This document shows, piece after piece, positions 24,715-35,420 of a stretch of 64,000 bases of DNA. The number at the start of each line of letters is the position of its first letter. Within the stretch, counting starts at the first letter, position 1. Both the position numbers and the translations under genes were made by a program. The notes beneath the pieces are model-generated. The model was not told where the DNA came from. It searched no databases and saw nothing but the letters and a program-made list of their open reading frames with translations. This DNA comes from DATATB01 sp036268995 (GTDB lineage Bacteria; Planctomycetota; Planctomycetia; Pirellulales; PNKZ01). Location: contig DATATB010000148.1 in the NCBI GenBank assembly GCA_036268995.1, positions 1-64,000 of the forward strand. Reading direction: 5' to 3'.

Positions 24715-26919
24715 ATGAAACGCCATTGCCTTTTCGCGCTCGTCCTCGCGTTCCTTCCCGCGGCTTCGATTCAAGCCGAAGATTGGGGGGCCTACAGCAT
24801 CGTGCCGGTCAGCGCCCCGATGATGGTGCTCGAGGCGGTCGAATCGGGCACCTCGGGCGGCACGCTGGTTTCGATCAACAAGCCTGCCGGCACCGCAAAC
24901 CAGAAATGGCTGATCGTGCCGAAGGACGACGGCTTTTTTGCGATCAAGCCGTCGCACAGCCCGACGTTGGCGCTGTCGGCGGTTCGAGGCGGAACGAAAA
25001 ACGGCACGGCCCTGGTACTCGAAGCTGATCGTGGCAAGTCGTGGCAGATCTGGGCAATGACCAGGCACGATAACGGTAGCTACAGCCTCACGCCCAAGCA
25101 TGCGCCGGCGATGGGCATCGACGACAACGGCGGCAAGCAGCAGCCCGGCGCCAAGATCGACTTGTGGACCTATCACCCCAAGGATCAGCACTTGCAGTGG
25201 TTCATCAAGCCGCTGGCAGGTAGCGGCATCCAGCAGGCAGCCGCCGATGACGCGTCGAAGTACGAGCCACCGGCAATCAAGCCCGAGGATATTCGGCCCG
25301 GCGAAACCAAGCAGTTCCGCTTTGCGCATAGCAAGATTTTTCCCGGCACGGAGCGCGACGTGACGGTCTTCATACCCGCGCAGTACGACGGCAAAAAGTC
25401 GGCCTGCGTGTACGTGAAGACCGATGGGTTCAATCCGCGCGAGAAATCGATGATGGAGCGGATGATTGCCACGGGCGAAATGCCCGTGACCGTTGGCGTC
25501 TTCGTGCGGCCAGGCGAGTTGCGTCCGCCGCTGAAAGGCACGGTCGGACGTCGCAACCGCTGCTTCGAATACGACGGCGTGAGCGACAACAACGTGCGAT
25601 TCTTCACCGAAGAACTGCTGCCGTTTGTCGCCAAGGAATACCAGCTCAACCTTTCGACCGACGGCAACGACCGCTGCATTTCCGGTGGCAGCAGCGGCGG
25701 CATCGCGGCGTTTACCGCGGCCTGGCATCGGCCCGACGCCTTCAGCCGCGTGTATGCCGCCAGCGGCAGTTGGGTCGCGTTTCGCGGCGGCAACGAATTC
25801 CCGACGATGGTGCGCAAGTTCGAGGCCAAGCCGATTCGGTCATTTCTTTCCACCGGCATGCGCGACATGGAAAACGCGGCCGGCGACTGGTTCCTGCTCG
25901 ACCTGGAAATGGACAAATCGCTCAAATTCTCCGGCTACGATTACCAGTTCCGCGTCATCAACGGCGGACATGTGGCCGGCTACATGGACAACTATCAGGA
26001 GGCGATGGCTTATCTCTGGCGCGGCTGGCCCGAGCGCGTGAAAGCCGGCCCCAGCGCGCCGCGTGCCCAGGATATTCTCATCCCGGGAGAAAACTGGCAG
26101 CTTGTCGCCGGCGAACTGAAGGACGCTCGCGCTGCCGCTTGCAATGCCAAGGGCGAAGTCTTCTTCATCGCCGGCAACCAGATTCAGCGCCTCGGGCTCG
26201 ACGGCAAGATCTCCAGCTTCGCCGCCGATGCCAAGCAGGCGGGCGGCCTGGACATCGGCGCCAATGGCCACCTCTACACCGTCTCCGGCATCGCGGGAGC
26301 AATTCTCGACTATGGCGCGGCCGATCGTGGTGCTCGTGCGGCGGAAGGCTCGCCAACGATGGTCGCGGACGGCGTCCGGGGGCATTCCATCCTGGCCATG
26401 CCAAATGGCAGTTTCTACGTCACGAGCGACGAAGACCACGGCAGTGTGTGGCTGATCAAAGACGGCCAGCGCTCTCGCGTGGATACGGGCCTCAAGCATC
26501 CCACTGGACTGGCATACCGGCCCGATCGGTGGCTGCTGGCCGTGTGCGAAGGGGCCTCGAAGTGGACGTGCAGCTACCAGATTGCCGACGGCGGCGAGCT
26601 GACGAACAAAGAACGCTTCTTCTGGCATCATGTGGCGGATTGGGACGACGACACGGGCGCAGAAGCGGTTTGCTACTCGCTCGAAGGGCGCATGTTCGTC
26701 GCCACGCGAACCGGCATCCAAATCACGGCCGACGACGGCCCCACGCAAGTGATTTTGCCGCTGCCCGACCGCAGCCGCGTGCTGGGCGTCTGCCTGGGCG
26801 GCAGGGAACTGGACACGCTGTTCACATTTTGCGGCGACAAGATCTGGAAGCGCAAAGTGCAACACCACGCCATGGGCGCCTTCACGCCATGGACGAAAGT
26901 CGTCCCCAACAAGCTGTAA
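24715..26919 (+). CDS. Exported three-domain protein: ricin-type lectin, esterase, beta-propeller
   Basis: 734 residues from the ATG at 24715. The first 21 residues are a signal peptide ending SIQA-ED. Residues ~22-155 have three QxW-type repeats (NQKWLI, SWQIWAM, HLQWFI), the ricin B-like lectin pattern. Residues ~190-450 are an esterase-D-like alpha/beta hydrolase, with SGGSSGG near residue 327 as the GxSxG nucleophile motif. Residues ~455-734 resemble an SMP-30/gluconolactonase beta-propeller. The protein likely binds a carbohydrate outside the cell and removes an ester group, in agreement with the sulfatase and sialidases nearby. It begins a run of six plus-strand exported proteins. The exact substrate is unknown. 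Confidence 0.8.
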   Translation: MKRHCLFALVLAFLPAASIQAEDWGAYSIVPVSAPMMVLEAVESGTSGGTLVSINKPAGTANQKWLIVPKDDGFFAIKPSHSPTLALSAVRGGTKNGTALVLEADRGKSWQIWAMTRHDNGSYSLTPKHAPAMGIDDNGGKQQPGAKIDLWTYHPKDQHLQWFIKPLAGSGIQQAAADDASKYEPPAIKPEDIRPGETKQFRFAHSKIFPGTERDVTVFIPAQYDGKKSACVYVKTDGFNPREKSMMERMIATGEMPVTVGVFVRPGELRPPLKGTVGRRNRCFEYDGVSDNNVRFFTEELLPFVAKEYQLNLSTDGNDRCISGGSSGGIAAFTAAWHRPDAFSRVYAASGSWVAFRGGNEFPTMVRKFEAKPIRSFLSTGMRDMENAAGDWFLLDLEMDKSLKFSGYDYQFRVINGGHVAGYMDNYQEAMAYLWRGWPERVKAGPSAPRAQDILIPGENWQLVAGELKDARAAACNAKGEVFFIAGNQIQRLGLDGKISSFAADAKQAGGLDIGANGHLYTVSGIAGAILDYGAADRGARAAEGSPTMVADGVRGHSILAMPNGSFYVTSDEDHGSVWLIKDGQRSRVDTGLKHPTGLAYRPDRWLLAVCEGASKWTCSYQIADGGELTNKERFFWHHVADWDDDTGAEAVCYSLEGRMFVATRTGIQITADDGPTQVILPLPDRSRVLGVCLGGRELDTLFTFCGDKIWKRKVQHHAMGAFTPWTKVVPNKL

Positions 26920-26942
26920 CCAATCCAATCCAATTAAATAGC

Positions 26943-28436
26943 ATGAATCGGATCCGCAGGTTGCTGACGATCGGGGCTTTGGCGCTATTCATTGCGATAG
27001 AAACTGCGTCGGCCGCAGATGAATTTGCAGTAGCCCGCCGCCCGAATGTGCTGTTCGTCGCTGTCGACGACTTGCGACCTGAGTTCGGCGCGTACGGCAA
27101 CAGCTACGTGCATTCGCCAAATCTCGATCGCCTGGCATCTCGCGGTATGACGTTTACGCGCGCCTATTGCCAGCAGGCCGTCTGCTCTCCGTCACGTTCG
27201 AGCCTGTTGACTGGCACACGCCCCGATACGACGAAAGTTTATGACCTCCAGACGCACTTCCGCAAAGCGCTCCCCGACGTCGTCACGCTTCCGCAGCATT
27301 TCAAGCAGAACGGTTACTTTGTCCAAGGCCTGGGCAAGCTGTATCACGATCTCTTAGATGATCCTCGATCGTGGTCAGTTCCTTGGACGAATCCCCAACC
27401 ACGTCACGGGACGTACGGCTCGGCCGAGAGCTGGGCAATTGTGCAGGCCAGAGCCGCGGCCGTGAAAAACTTGCCGACAAAGCCTGGCGCGGCCAAGGTT
27501 CGCGTCTTTGGCCCGGCCTTCGAAAGCGCGGAGGTCCCGGACAATACGTTCTCCGACGGCCTGCTGGCCGAAATGGCTGTGGCTGCATTGCGGGAGTGTG
27601 CGAAGAAGGATCAAAACTTCTGGCTCGGCGTTGGCTTCTTCCGGCCGCATCTGCCGTTCGTCGCGCCCAAACGCTACTGGGACCTGTACGACCCGGTCAA
27701 AATCGAATTGGCAGCCAATCCTTATCCGCCCAAGGGCGCACCCGCATATGCCTTGTTGCCGAGCGGAGAACTGCACGAGTATCACGGCATCCCCGCCGGG
27801 CCGATTCCCGACGATTTGGCTCGACGGCTCAAGCATGGCTACTATGCGGCCATTAGCTACATGGATGCGCAGTTGGGAAAGGTGCTCGACGAACTCGAGC
27901 GCCTCGGACTGGCCGACAATACCATCGTCGTTTTGTGGGGCGATCATGGCTGGAAACTCGGCGAACACGCCGCCTGGTGCAAACAAAGCAACGTCGAAAA
28001 CGACACCAACGCGCCGCTGCTGATTTCCGTTCCGGGCATGAATACGGCTGGCCAAAAGACGCAGTCGTTGGCGGAATTCGTCGACATCTACCCCACCTTG
28101 GCGGAACTGTGCGGCCTGCCGCTGCCCGATCATCTGGAAGGAGCGAGCCTTGTGCCGGTTCTGCGAGATCCGAAGGCGAGCGTCAAGCCAGCGGCGTTCA
28201 GCCAATACCCGCGCTCGGTCGAAGGCCGGCAGTTGATGGGCTGCTCGATGCGGACCGACCGTTACCGGCTCACGTGCTGGGTGCGGCGTCACGATCCGTC
28301 GCATATCGAGGCCGTCGAGCTCTATGACGAGCGGGCTGATCCACAGGAAAATCAGAACATCGCGCACGACCCGAAAAATGCCGACCTCGTCGCCACGCTC
28401 ACCGAGCAATGGCGACAGGGCTGGCATAGCAAATAA
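26943..28436 (+). CDS. Sulfatase, iduronate-2-sulfatase-like
   Basis: 497 residues from the ATG at 26943, 23 bp after the preceding stop. A signal peptide (MNRIRRLLTIGALALF, cleaved after ASA) is followed by a sulfatase fold. RPNVLFVAVDDLRPEFG holds the calcium-binding Asp pair, and CSPSRSSLLTG is the CxPxR formylglycine motif, so the Cys must be oxidised by a formylglycine-generating enzyme encoded elsewhere. FFRPHLPFVAPKRYWDLY and LWGDHGWKLGEH match the iduronate-2-sulfatase group (S1_7). It hydrolyses sulfate esters of sulfated polysaccharides. Linked to lectin-esterase and sialidase genes, it fits a catabolic locus for host- or algal-type glycans. Confidence 0.9.
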   Translation: MNRIRRLLTIGALALFIAIETASAADEFAVARRPNVLFVAVDDLRPEFGAYGNSYVHSPNLDRLASRGMTFTRAYCQQAVCSPSRSSLLTGTRPDTTKVYDLQTHFRKALPDVVTLPQHFKQNGYFVQGLGKLYHDLLDDPRSWSVPWTNPQPRHGTYGSAESWAIVQARAAAVKNLPTKPGAAKVRVFGPAFESAEVPDNTFSDGLLAEMAVAALRECAKKDQNFWLGVGFFRPHLPFVAPKRYWDLYDPVKIELAANPYPPKGAPAYALLPSGELHEYHGIPAGPIPDDLARRLKHGYYAAISYMDAQLGKVLDELERLGLADNTIVVLWGDHGWKLGEHAAWCKQSNVENDTNAPLLISVPGMNTAGQKTQSLAEFVDIYPTLAELCGLPLPDHLEGASLVPVLRDPKASVKPAAFSQYPRSVEGRQLMGCSMRTDRYRLTCWVRRHDPSHIEAVELYDERADPQENQNIAHDPKNADLVATLTEQWRQGWHSK

Positions 28437-28504
28437 GGCATCAAAAAACGCGGACGCCCGATCTCTGGGTACGACCAAACCTCGAATCTTAATTGATACT
28501 CTTT

Positions 28505-29764
28505 ATGGAAAATATGAATCTGTTTCCCGTCGTCGTCGTTTTCGTTTTCAGCCTGGCGAACTACGTCCAGGCGGCTGATGCGACCAAGCCTTTGACGCCA
28601 GTTCTGCAAGAACTCGTCGATCAGCATCTTGTCGCTGGAGCGGTTGTGCTGGTGGCGGACAAAGACCGCGTGCTCGAAGTCAGTGCGGCCGGCGAAGCCG
28701 ACATGGTCACGCATCAGCCGATGCCCGAGAATGCGGTGTTTTGGATCGCGTCGATGAGCAAGTCGCTCACCGGCACGGCGCTGATGATGCTGGTCGACGA
28801 AGGCAAAGTGAGCCTGGACGACCCGGTGGAAAAGTACCTGCCGGAATTCAAGGGTCAACAGGTCGCAGGCAGCGACGGCTCGCTGCATTCGCCGCGGCAT
28901 CCGATCACAGTGCGCGAAATCATGTGCCACACCAGCGGCCTGATCCGGGCGAGCGACAAATCGCTCAAGCACACGCAGTCGCTCAAGGAAGATGTCGCCC
29001 TGTATGCGAAGCATCCACTGCGGCAGGAGCCCGGGACCAAATTTGAGTACAACAACTGTGGCATCAATACCGGCGGGCGGATCATCGAAGTCGTCAGCGG
29101 CATGCCGTACGCAGATTTCATGCAAAAGCGGCTGTTCGATCCGCTGGGGATGAAGGACACCACTTGCTGGCCCAACGCCGAACAAGCAGCCAGGCTGGCC
29201 CACACGGCGCGTCGCAACATCGACAAACCTGACCCGGGCGTGCTCGTACAACACAATGCAGACAAGAACGTGCCCGCACGCGTGATCGAGAAGTTGAGCG
29301 AAGGCGTGCCGGTGCCTGCCGCAGCGCTCGCCGACATGGGCGTGGGCATGGCCAGGACCTATGCCCGGCACTATGCCGAGCCGGCGGGCGGGTATTTCTC
29401 CACGGCCCGTGACGTCGGCGCGCTGTGCCAGATGCTGCTGAACCAAGGCGTCTACCGGGACAAGCGACTTCTGTCAGCCGGCGCCGTGCGCACGCTCAGC
29501 GCGATCCAAACCGGCGACGTGCCGGTCAACCCACAAGAGGCTTACGGCGTCGGTGTGTTTGTCAAGATTCGCGACGACGAAGGGCTGAGCGTCGGCAGTT
29601 TCGGTCACCGCGGGGCGCGCCGCACCGTGATGTGGGTCGATCCAACCAACCGCCTGGCGATCGCGCTGCTCGTCGAGCGTTTCGACATGACCGGTAAGGA
29701 GCAGCAGGTGGTGTACGGTTCGGTGTTCAAGGCGGCCATCGCCAAATATGGCCCCGCACGCTGA
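28505..29764 (+). CDS. Serine hydrolase, class C beta-lactamase-like
   Basis: 419 residues from the ATG at 28505; a TTG at 28493 and an ATG at 28514 are alternatives, none with a clear ribosome binding site. The N-terminus is a signal peptide ending VQAAD. Catalytic motifs of the beta-lactamase/PBP fold are visible: SMSK as the SxxK near residue 85, YNN as the YxN motif near residue 180, and HRG in place of the KTG triad near residue 370. Proteins of this type are mostly esterases or peptidases and rarely true beta-lactamases. It lies between the sulfatase and the dehydrogenase fusion. Confidence 0.88.
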   Translation: MENMNLFPVVVVFVFSLANYVQAADATKPLTPVLQELVDQHLVAGAVVLVADKDRVLEVSAAGEADMVTHQPMPENAVFWIASMSKSLTGTALMMLVDEGKVSLDDPVEKYLPEFKGQQVAGSDGSLHSPRHPITVREIMCHTSGLIRASDKSLKHTQSLKEDVALYAKHPLRQEPGTKFEYNNCGINTGGRIIEVVSGMPYADFMQKRLFDPLGMKDTTCWPNAEQAARLAHTARRNIDKPDPGVLVQHNADKNVPARVIEKLSEGVPVPAAALADMGVGMARTYARHYAEPAGGYFSTARDVGALCQMLLNQGVYRDKRLLSAGAVRTLSAIQTGDVPVNPQEAYGVGVFVKIRDDEGLSVGSFGHRGARRTVMWVDPTNRLAIALLVERFDMTGKEQQVVYGSVFKAAIAKYGPAR

Positions 29765-29835
29765 TCGGCCGGGTGTTTTGCCGCGCTCGGCCGCTTATAC
29801 TGGGCGAGCATCTGTCCGGATTCCAAGGGTTCGCG

Positions 29836-32808
29836 ATGACATTATCGGGCGTACGAATACATCGAATGGCGATCGCCGGCGCGTGGCTTTGCCTGCTGGC
29901 GGCCGTGGCCAATGCGGCGGAAATCTCCGGCGTGCCTCATGCGCCGTGGACGTCGTCGCGCCTGCATGGCTCGCCCGAACCACCCGAGCCGTATCGTCTC
30001 ATTCCGGCCTTTCCGCAGCTTCAATTCGAGAAGCCGACGAGCCTCGAAGTGATGCCCGGGACAAACCGGCTGCTTGTCACGGAGATGCGCGGCAAGATTT
30101 ACAGCTTCGTCGCCGACGCCGCAACAAGCCAGGCCGATCTCGTGCTTGACCTGGTCACGCTGCTGCCGCGGGATGTTGCGGGCCGGGGCGTGTCGCTGTT
30201 CGATGCCGAGTTCCATCCGCGCTTCAGCGAGAATCGCTATCTCTTCGTGTGCTACGTCCATCCGGGCGGCGGCGGTCAAACGCGCGTCTCGCGCTTCACG
30301 CTCGATCGCCAGTCGCCGCCACGTGCAATAACCGACAGTGAGCTGGTGATCATCACGTGGCCCACCGGTGGTCACAATGCCGGCTGCCTCGAGTTCGGCA
30401 AAGATGGCCTGCTGTACATTGCGACGGGTGATGGCGCCGGCCCGAATCCGCCCGACGGCCGGAACACCGGCCAGACCGTCAACGATCTGCTCGGCGCCAT
30501 TCTGCGGATCGACGTCGATCATCCGACGGGCACGCAACATTATGCGGTGCCCAAGGACAATCCCTTTGTTGCGCTCGCGGGCGCTCGGCCCGAGATTTGG
30601 GCCTACGGCCTTCGCAACCCGTGGAAGTTCGGCATCGATGCTCTCACGGGCGAGGTCTTCGCTGCCGACAATGGCTGGGAAACCTGGGAGATGATCCACC
30701 GCATTGTGCGCGGCGGCAACTGCGGCTGGCCCGTGATGGAAGGCCGGGCGTCGCTGCGATCGGAAGTGCCCGTCGGCCCGACGCCGATCATCCCGCCGAT
30801 CAAGGACCATCCGCACACCGAGGCCAACTCTGTGATCGGCGGGCCGGTGTACCGCGGCAGCAAGCTTCCCGACTTGGCCGGCTCGTTCGTCTACGGCGAC
30901 TACATTACCGGCACGATCTGGGCAGTAAAGCCCGACGAAGACCATTCCTATTCGTGTACGACGCTGGTCGATACGGACCAGCGCATCGTGGCCTTCACGC
31001 AAGGCAGTCGCGGCGAATTGTACGTGCTCGACTATGACTACACCGGCCAGATCTATGAGCTCGTGCCTTCGGGGCTCAAGGACACGTCTGCCACATTTCC
31101 GCGGCGCCTGAGCGAGACCGGCCTGTTTACCTCGCTCGAGCGCATGGCACCCGCGGCGGGAGTTGTGCCGTACACGGTGCGGGTCGATCGCTGGCTGGAC
31201 GGCGCACAGGCGCAGCGCTGGGTAGCGATTCCGGATGGCCAAAAGATTCAACTGGCAGCGGGAGCCGATTCTCCGGCCGTCTATCCTGAGGGGACCGTCC
31301 TCGTCAACTACGTGAGCTTGCCCCCAAGCGCGAGCCGGGCGGCCACTCGGCTGGAAACCCAACTGCTGCACTTCGAGCGTGGCACGTGGCGACCGTACAG
31401 TTATCTCTGGGATGACGCGGGACGCGACGCATCACTGGTCGAGTCGACCGGGACGAGCCGCCCGATCAAGGGCTCCGGCGCGAGCGGACAGAACGAAACG
31501 TTCGATCGCACCTGGCACGTTAGCGCCACCAACGAATGCAAGCTCTGCCACAACGCCGGACCGGGGTTTGTCCTGGGCTTTGTCGCCAACCAATTGGATC
31601 GGCCGCTAACTGCCGATTCGCAATCGGCAAATCAGTTGAGCCATTTGGCCGCGCGAGGCGTGATTGTGCCGACGGCGTCGCTCGCGGCCGACGATCCGGC
31701 GCGGCTCGTCGATCCACACGATGCGTCGCAGCCGCTCGACGATCGGGCCCGATCGTACCTGCACGCCAATTGCAGCATGTGTCATCATCCTGGCGGCAAT
31801 GCCATCATCTCGTTTTTTCTTCGCCGCGAATTGCCGTTCGACAAACTGAACACCAACAAAGGCACCGGCATCGGCACCTTTGGCATGCAGCAGGCCAAGA
31901 TCATCGCCCCCGGCGACCCGTACCGCAGCTTGCTACTGTATCGCATGGCGAAGCTCGGCTATGCCCGGATGCCGTACGTCGGTTCGCGCGTTGTCGATAG
32001 CGCGGGCGTGGCGCTCATCGAGCAATGGATCCATGCACTGCCGCACAACCCGGCCACAGCCTATTCGGCCCCGCTGACCGCAGGTTCGGCCGCGTCCGAA
32101 GCCTTGCGCATGCTCGCGCAGCAACCCCCGGTGGCGAATGGTCGGGCCGACAGCGCCATTCGCGAGTTGGTCCGTTCCACCGAAAGCTCGCTGGCGCTGG
32201 TCGTCCAGATGCATCGAGGAGCACTTGCTGCGCGGAGCCAGGCTGCGGCGGTCAAGGCTGGCAATGCCGCTTCGAGCGACGTGCGGGGTTTGTTCGAGCC
32301 CTTTATTCCCGAAGCGAAACGCCGCGCGACGCTGGGCGAGAAGATCGATCCACAGGTGGTTCTCAGCCGCCGCGGAGACGCCCAGCGCGGCAAGCTGATC
32401 TTTTTCAGCGACGGAGCCCGCTGTCGTCACTGCCACGAACTCGACGACCGCAGCAAATCGCTCGGCCCCACGCTGCGCGAGATCACCAAGAAATATCCGC
32501 GTGCCGCAGACCTGTTGCAACATGCACTCCAGCCTTCGCTAAAAATCGACGAACCGTTCGTGGCCTATACCGTCGTGATCGACGACGGTCGCGTCGTCAG
32601 CGGCTTGATTGTCGAGCAGTCGGACCGTGAAGTCGCGATCAAAACGGTCGAGCGGCAAGTCGTGCGCATCGATCGCAAGCACATCGAAGCGCTGCGCAAG
32701 AGCGAGCGGTCGCTAATGCCCGACCGGGTGCTCAGCGACTTGACTGCGCAGGAAGCGGCTGATCTGTTGGAATACATTCGCTCGCAGGCCACCCCGCCAT
32801 CGCCTTAG
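29836..32808 (+). CDS. PQQ-type sorbosone/glucose dehydrogenase fused to heme-c domains
   Basis: 990 residues from the ATG at 29836, with a signal peptide ending NAAEIS. The N-terminal ~400 residues form a six-bladed GSDH-type propeller (LLVTEMRGKIYSF, HNAGCLEFGKDGLLYIATGDG, WAYGLRNPWKFGID). After a linker come three heme-c sites: CKLCH near residue 570, CSMCH near residue 650 and CRHCH near residue 865. The last domain, with SLGPTLREITKKYP, resembles the PVC-type heme-binding domain (TIGR02603). It probably oxidises a sugar in the periplasm and passes electrons through heme. PQQ use is inferred from the family. Confidence 0.85.
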   Translation: MTLSGVRIHRMAIAGAWLCLLAAVANAAEISGVPHAPWTSSRLHGSPEPPEPYRLIPAFPQLQFEKPTSLEVMPGTNRLLVTEMRGKIYSFVADAATSQADLVLDLVTLLPRDVAGRGVSLFDAEFHPRFSENRYLFVCYVHPGGGGQTRVSRFTLDRQSPPRAITDSELVIITWPTGGHNAGCLEFGKDGLLYIATGDGAGPNPPDGRNTGQTVNDLLGAILRIDVDHPTGTQHYAVPKDNPFVALAGARPEIWAYGLRNPWKFGIDALTGEVFAADNGWETWEMIHRIVRGGNCGWPVMEGRASLRSEVPVGPTPIIPPIKDHPHTEANSVIGGPVYRGSKLPDLAGSFVYGDYITGTIWAVKPDEDHSYSCTTLVDTDQRIVAFTQGSRGELYVLDYDYTGQIYELVPSGLKDTSATFPRRLSETGLFTSLERMAPAAGVVPYTVRVDRWLDGAQAQRWVAIPDGQKIQLAAGADSPAVYPEGTVLVNYVSLPPSASRAATRLETQLLHFERGTWRPYSYLWDDAGRDASLVESTGTSRPIKGSGASGQNETFDRTWHVSATNECKLCHNAGPGFVLGFVANQLDRPLTADSQSANQLSHLAARGVIVPTASLAADDPARLVDPHDASQPLDDRARSYLHANCSMCHHPGGNAIISFFLRRELPFDKLNTNKGTGIGTFGMQQAKIIAPGDPYRSLLLYRMAKLGYARMPYVGSRVVDSAGVALIEQWIHALPHNPATAYSAPLTAGSAASEALRMLAQQPPVANGRADSAIRELVRSTESSLALVVQMHRGALAARSQAAAVKAGNAASSDVRGLFEPFIPEAKRRATLGEKIDPQVVLSRRGDAQRGKLIFFSDGARCRHCHELDDRSKSLGPTLREITKKYPRAADLLQHALQPSLKIDEPFVAYTVVIDDGRVVSGLIVEQSDREVAIKTVERQVVRIDRKHIEALRKSERSLMPDRVLSDLTAQEAADLLEYIRSQATPPSP

Positions 32809-32857
32809 TTTCTTTCCACGCCACCTGCCCCTCTTCTCCCGAGTAGAAGTCCACGCC

Positions 32858-34381
32858 ATGAAAACAACCGTCCCGTTTCTCGTTGCGATGTTGATGTTTG
32901 CCAGCCGCCTGCCGGCGGCGGAGCTTGAGTACCATGCCGTCGAGGGCTGGCTCAAGCCGGCCAGCCAGATGCACACGATCGGCCCCGCTCACGGCGACGT
33001 GGCTGTCAGTGCGGCGGGCGACGTGTATGTCAGCGTTTTGGGCGGGCCGCGGCCGGGGCTTCAAGTCTTCGGCTCCGACGGCAAGTATCTGCGCAACGTG
33101 CCCGGCGCGCCCAGCGATTTTCACGGCTTCGTCATCCACCGGGAGCCCGGCGGCGAATTCATCTATGGCGCACGCGTCGGTGGGCAGTCCGTTATCAAGA
33201 TGCAACTCGACGGCAAGGTGCTGCTGACCATTGATGGTGCGACGATTCCCACCGAATTCAAGAAGGTGGAGAAGGGCAAGCCGATCTTGCGATTGACGGC
33301 CGTGGACGTGGCGCCGGACGGCCGGATCTTCGTGGTCGACGGCTACAGCAGCGACTACATCCACGTTTTTGACGCCCAGGGACAGTATCAGAAAAGCTTC
33401 GGCGGCAGGGCCGCGCCGTACGGCTTTCGGACCGCCCACAAGATCGCGATCGATACGCGATTCGATCCGCCGCGCATTGCGTGCTGCGACCGCGCGAATC
33501 GACGCCTGGTGCACCTCTCGCTCGACGGCAAGATGCTCGGCGTCGTCCCCGACCTGAAACTCCCGGCAGCCGTCGTCATGTATGGCGATTTGGCCGCCGT
33601 GGCCGAGATCGAAGGGCGCGTCAGCTTGCTCGACAAGCACGGCAAAACCGTCAAGACGCTCGGCGAAAATTCGGTCAAGGAACAAACGGCCACGAACAAG
33701 GTTCCGCCGGCCGACTGGCGCACCGGCATTCTCACGGCCCCGCATGGCCTCGCCTTCGATCGCGACGGGAATCTCTTCGTCACGGAGTTCAACATGTTCG
33801 GCCGGGTCGTGCGTTACGACCGCGGCGCCAGGTCCGACAGCCCCGCCGCGGCGATCGACGGCTTCCGCTTCGAGTTCCCGTGCAAGGATCCGATGCCTGA
33901 GAACCCCAAAGAAGGCGCCGACGGCCTCTCCGGCCTGGTCAAGGGCGATCCGAAGACGACCGACAACTTCACCGTCGAAAAGAAGTTCGGCGGCGAGCCG
34001 GGCAAGCGGTACAAGGTCGCGCTGCGATTCCGCGGCGTGGTCGAGCCGATGATGTACAAGGACGGCCAGCAGGTCGGCGATTACTTCTACGTCGGCGGCG
34101 AGAAGAACAACGCCACCTACAACGTCTACCGGATCGACGTCTCGTCGCCCGCCTCGCACTACTTCCTCAACCGGCAGGACAAGGTAGGGCACCGCATCTT
34201 CACCATCGACTATACGCAAACGATCGACATCGACGGCGGAGCGACCGTCACCTTTCACGGCGACGGCCAGAACGGGCGTTTGATCACGAATTTTAAAAAG
34301 CTGGTCGTGCCCGACGTTGCTCCGGCCCCAAAACCATTCAACGGCCAGTTCATCCAAGTCGACGTGGTCGACGTCCAATAG
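32858..34381 (+). CDS. Exported NHL-repeat protein
   Basis: 507 residues with a short signal peptide (MKTTVPFLVAMLMF, cut after PAAE). The first ~340 residues contain NHL-type beta-propeller repeats: GPAHGDVAVSAAGDVYVS, LTAVDVAPDGRIFVVDGY and LTAPHGLAFDRDGNLFVTE are three blades. The C-terminal ~170 residues form a beta-rich domain of unknown type, with VALRFRGVVEP and a glycine-rich stretch. NHL proteins bind ligands or proteins; some are peptidylamidoglycolate lyase-like enzymes. No catalytic residues can be assigned. Lies 49 bp after the dehydrogenase gene, in the same direction, so they may be co-transcribed. Confidence 0.75.
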   Translation: MKTTVPFLVAMLMFASRLPAAELEYHAVEGWLKPASQMHTIGPAHGDVAVSAAGDVYVSVLGGPRPGLQVFGSDGKYLRNVPGAPSDFHGFVIHREPGGEFIYGARVGGQSVIKMQLDGKVLLTIDGATIPTEFKKVEKGKPILRLTAVDVAPDGRIFVVDGYSSDYIHVFDAQGQYQKSFGGRAAPYGFRTAHKIAIDTRFDPPRIACCDRANRRLVHLSLDGKMLGVVPDLKLPAAVVMYGDLAAVAEIEGRVSLLDKHGKTVKTLGENSVKEQTATNKVPPADWRTGILTAPHGLAFDRDGNLFVTEFNMFGRVVRYDRGARSDSPAAAIDGFRFEFPCKDPMPENPKEGADGLSGLVKGDPKTTDNFTVEKKFGGEPGKRYKVALRFRGVVEPMMYKDGQQVGDYFYVGGEKNNATYNVYRIDVSSPASHYFLNRQDKVGHRIFTIDYTQTIDIDGGATVTFHGDGQNGRLITNFKKLVVPDVAPAPKPFNGQFIQVDVVDVQ

Positions 34382-34435
34382 CTCGACCGCGGCACGAGTC
34401 TTCCCATCCTCAATCCCATACGGTGCCTGCCTGCC

Positions 34436-35374
<939 letters not shown>

Positions 35375-35420
35375 CCCCGCTGTCGGCCGGCCGTGACTTC
35401 GCTTTTACGATCCGCGTGCG

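Noticed and set aside
25770..26942. An 888-residue extended sulfatase
   Set aside because: The extension overlaps the esterase gene and a signal peptide begins at 26943.
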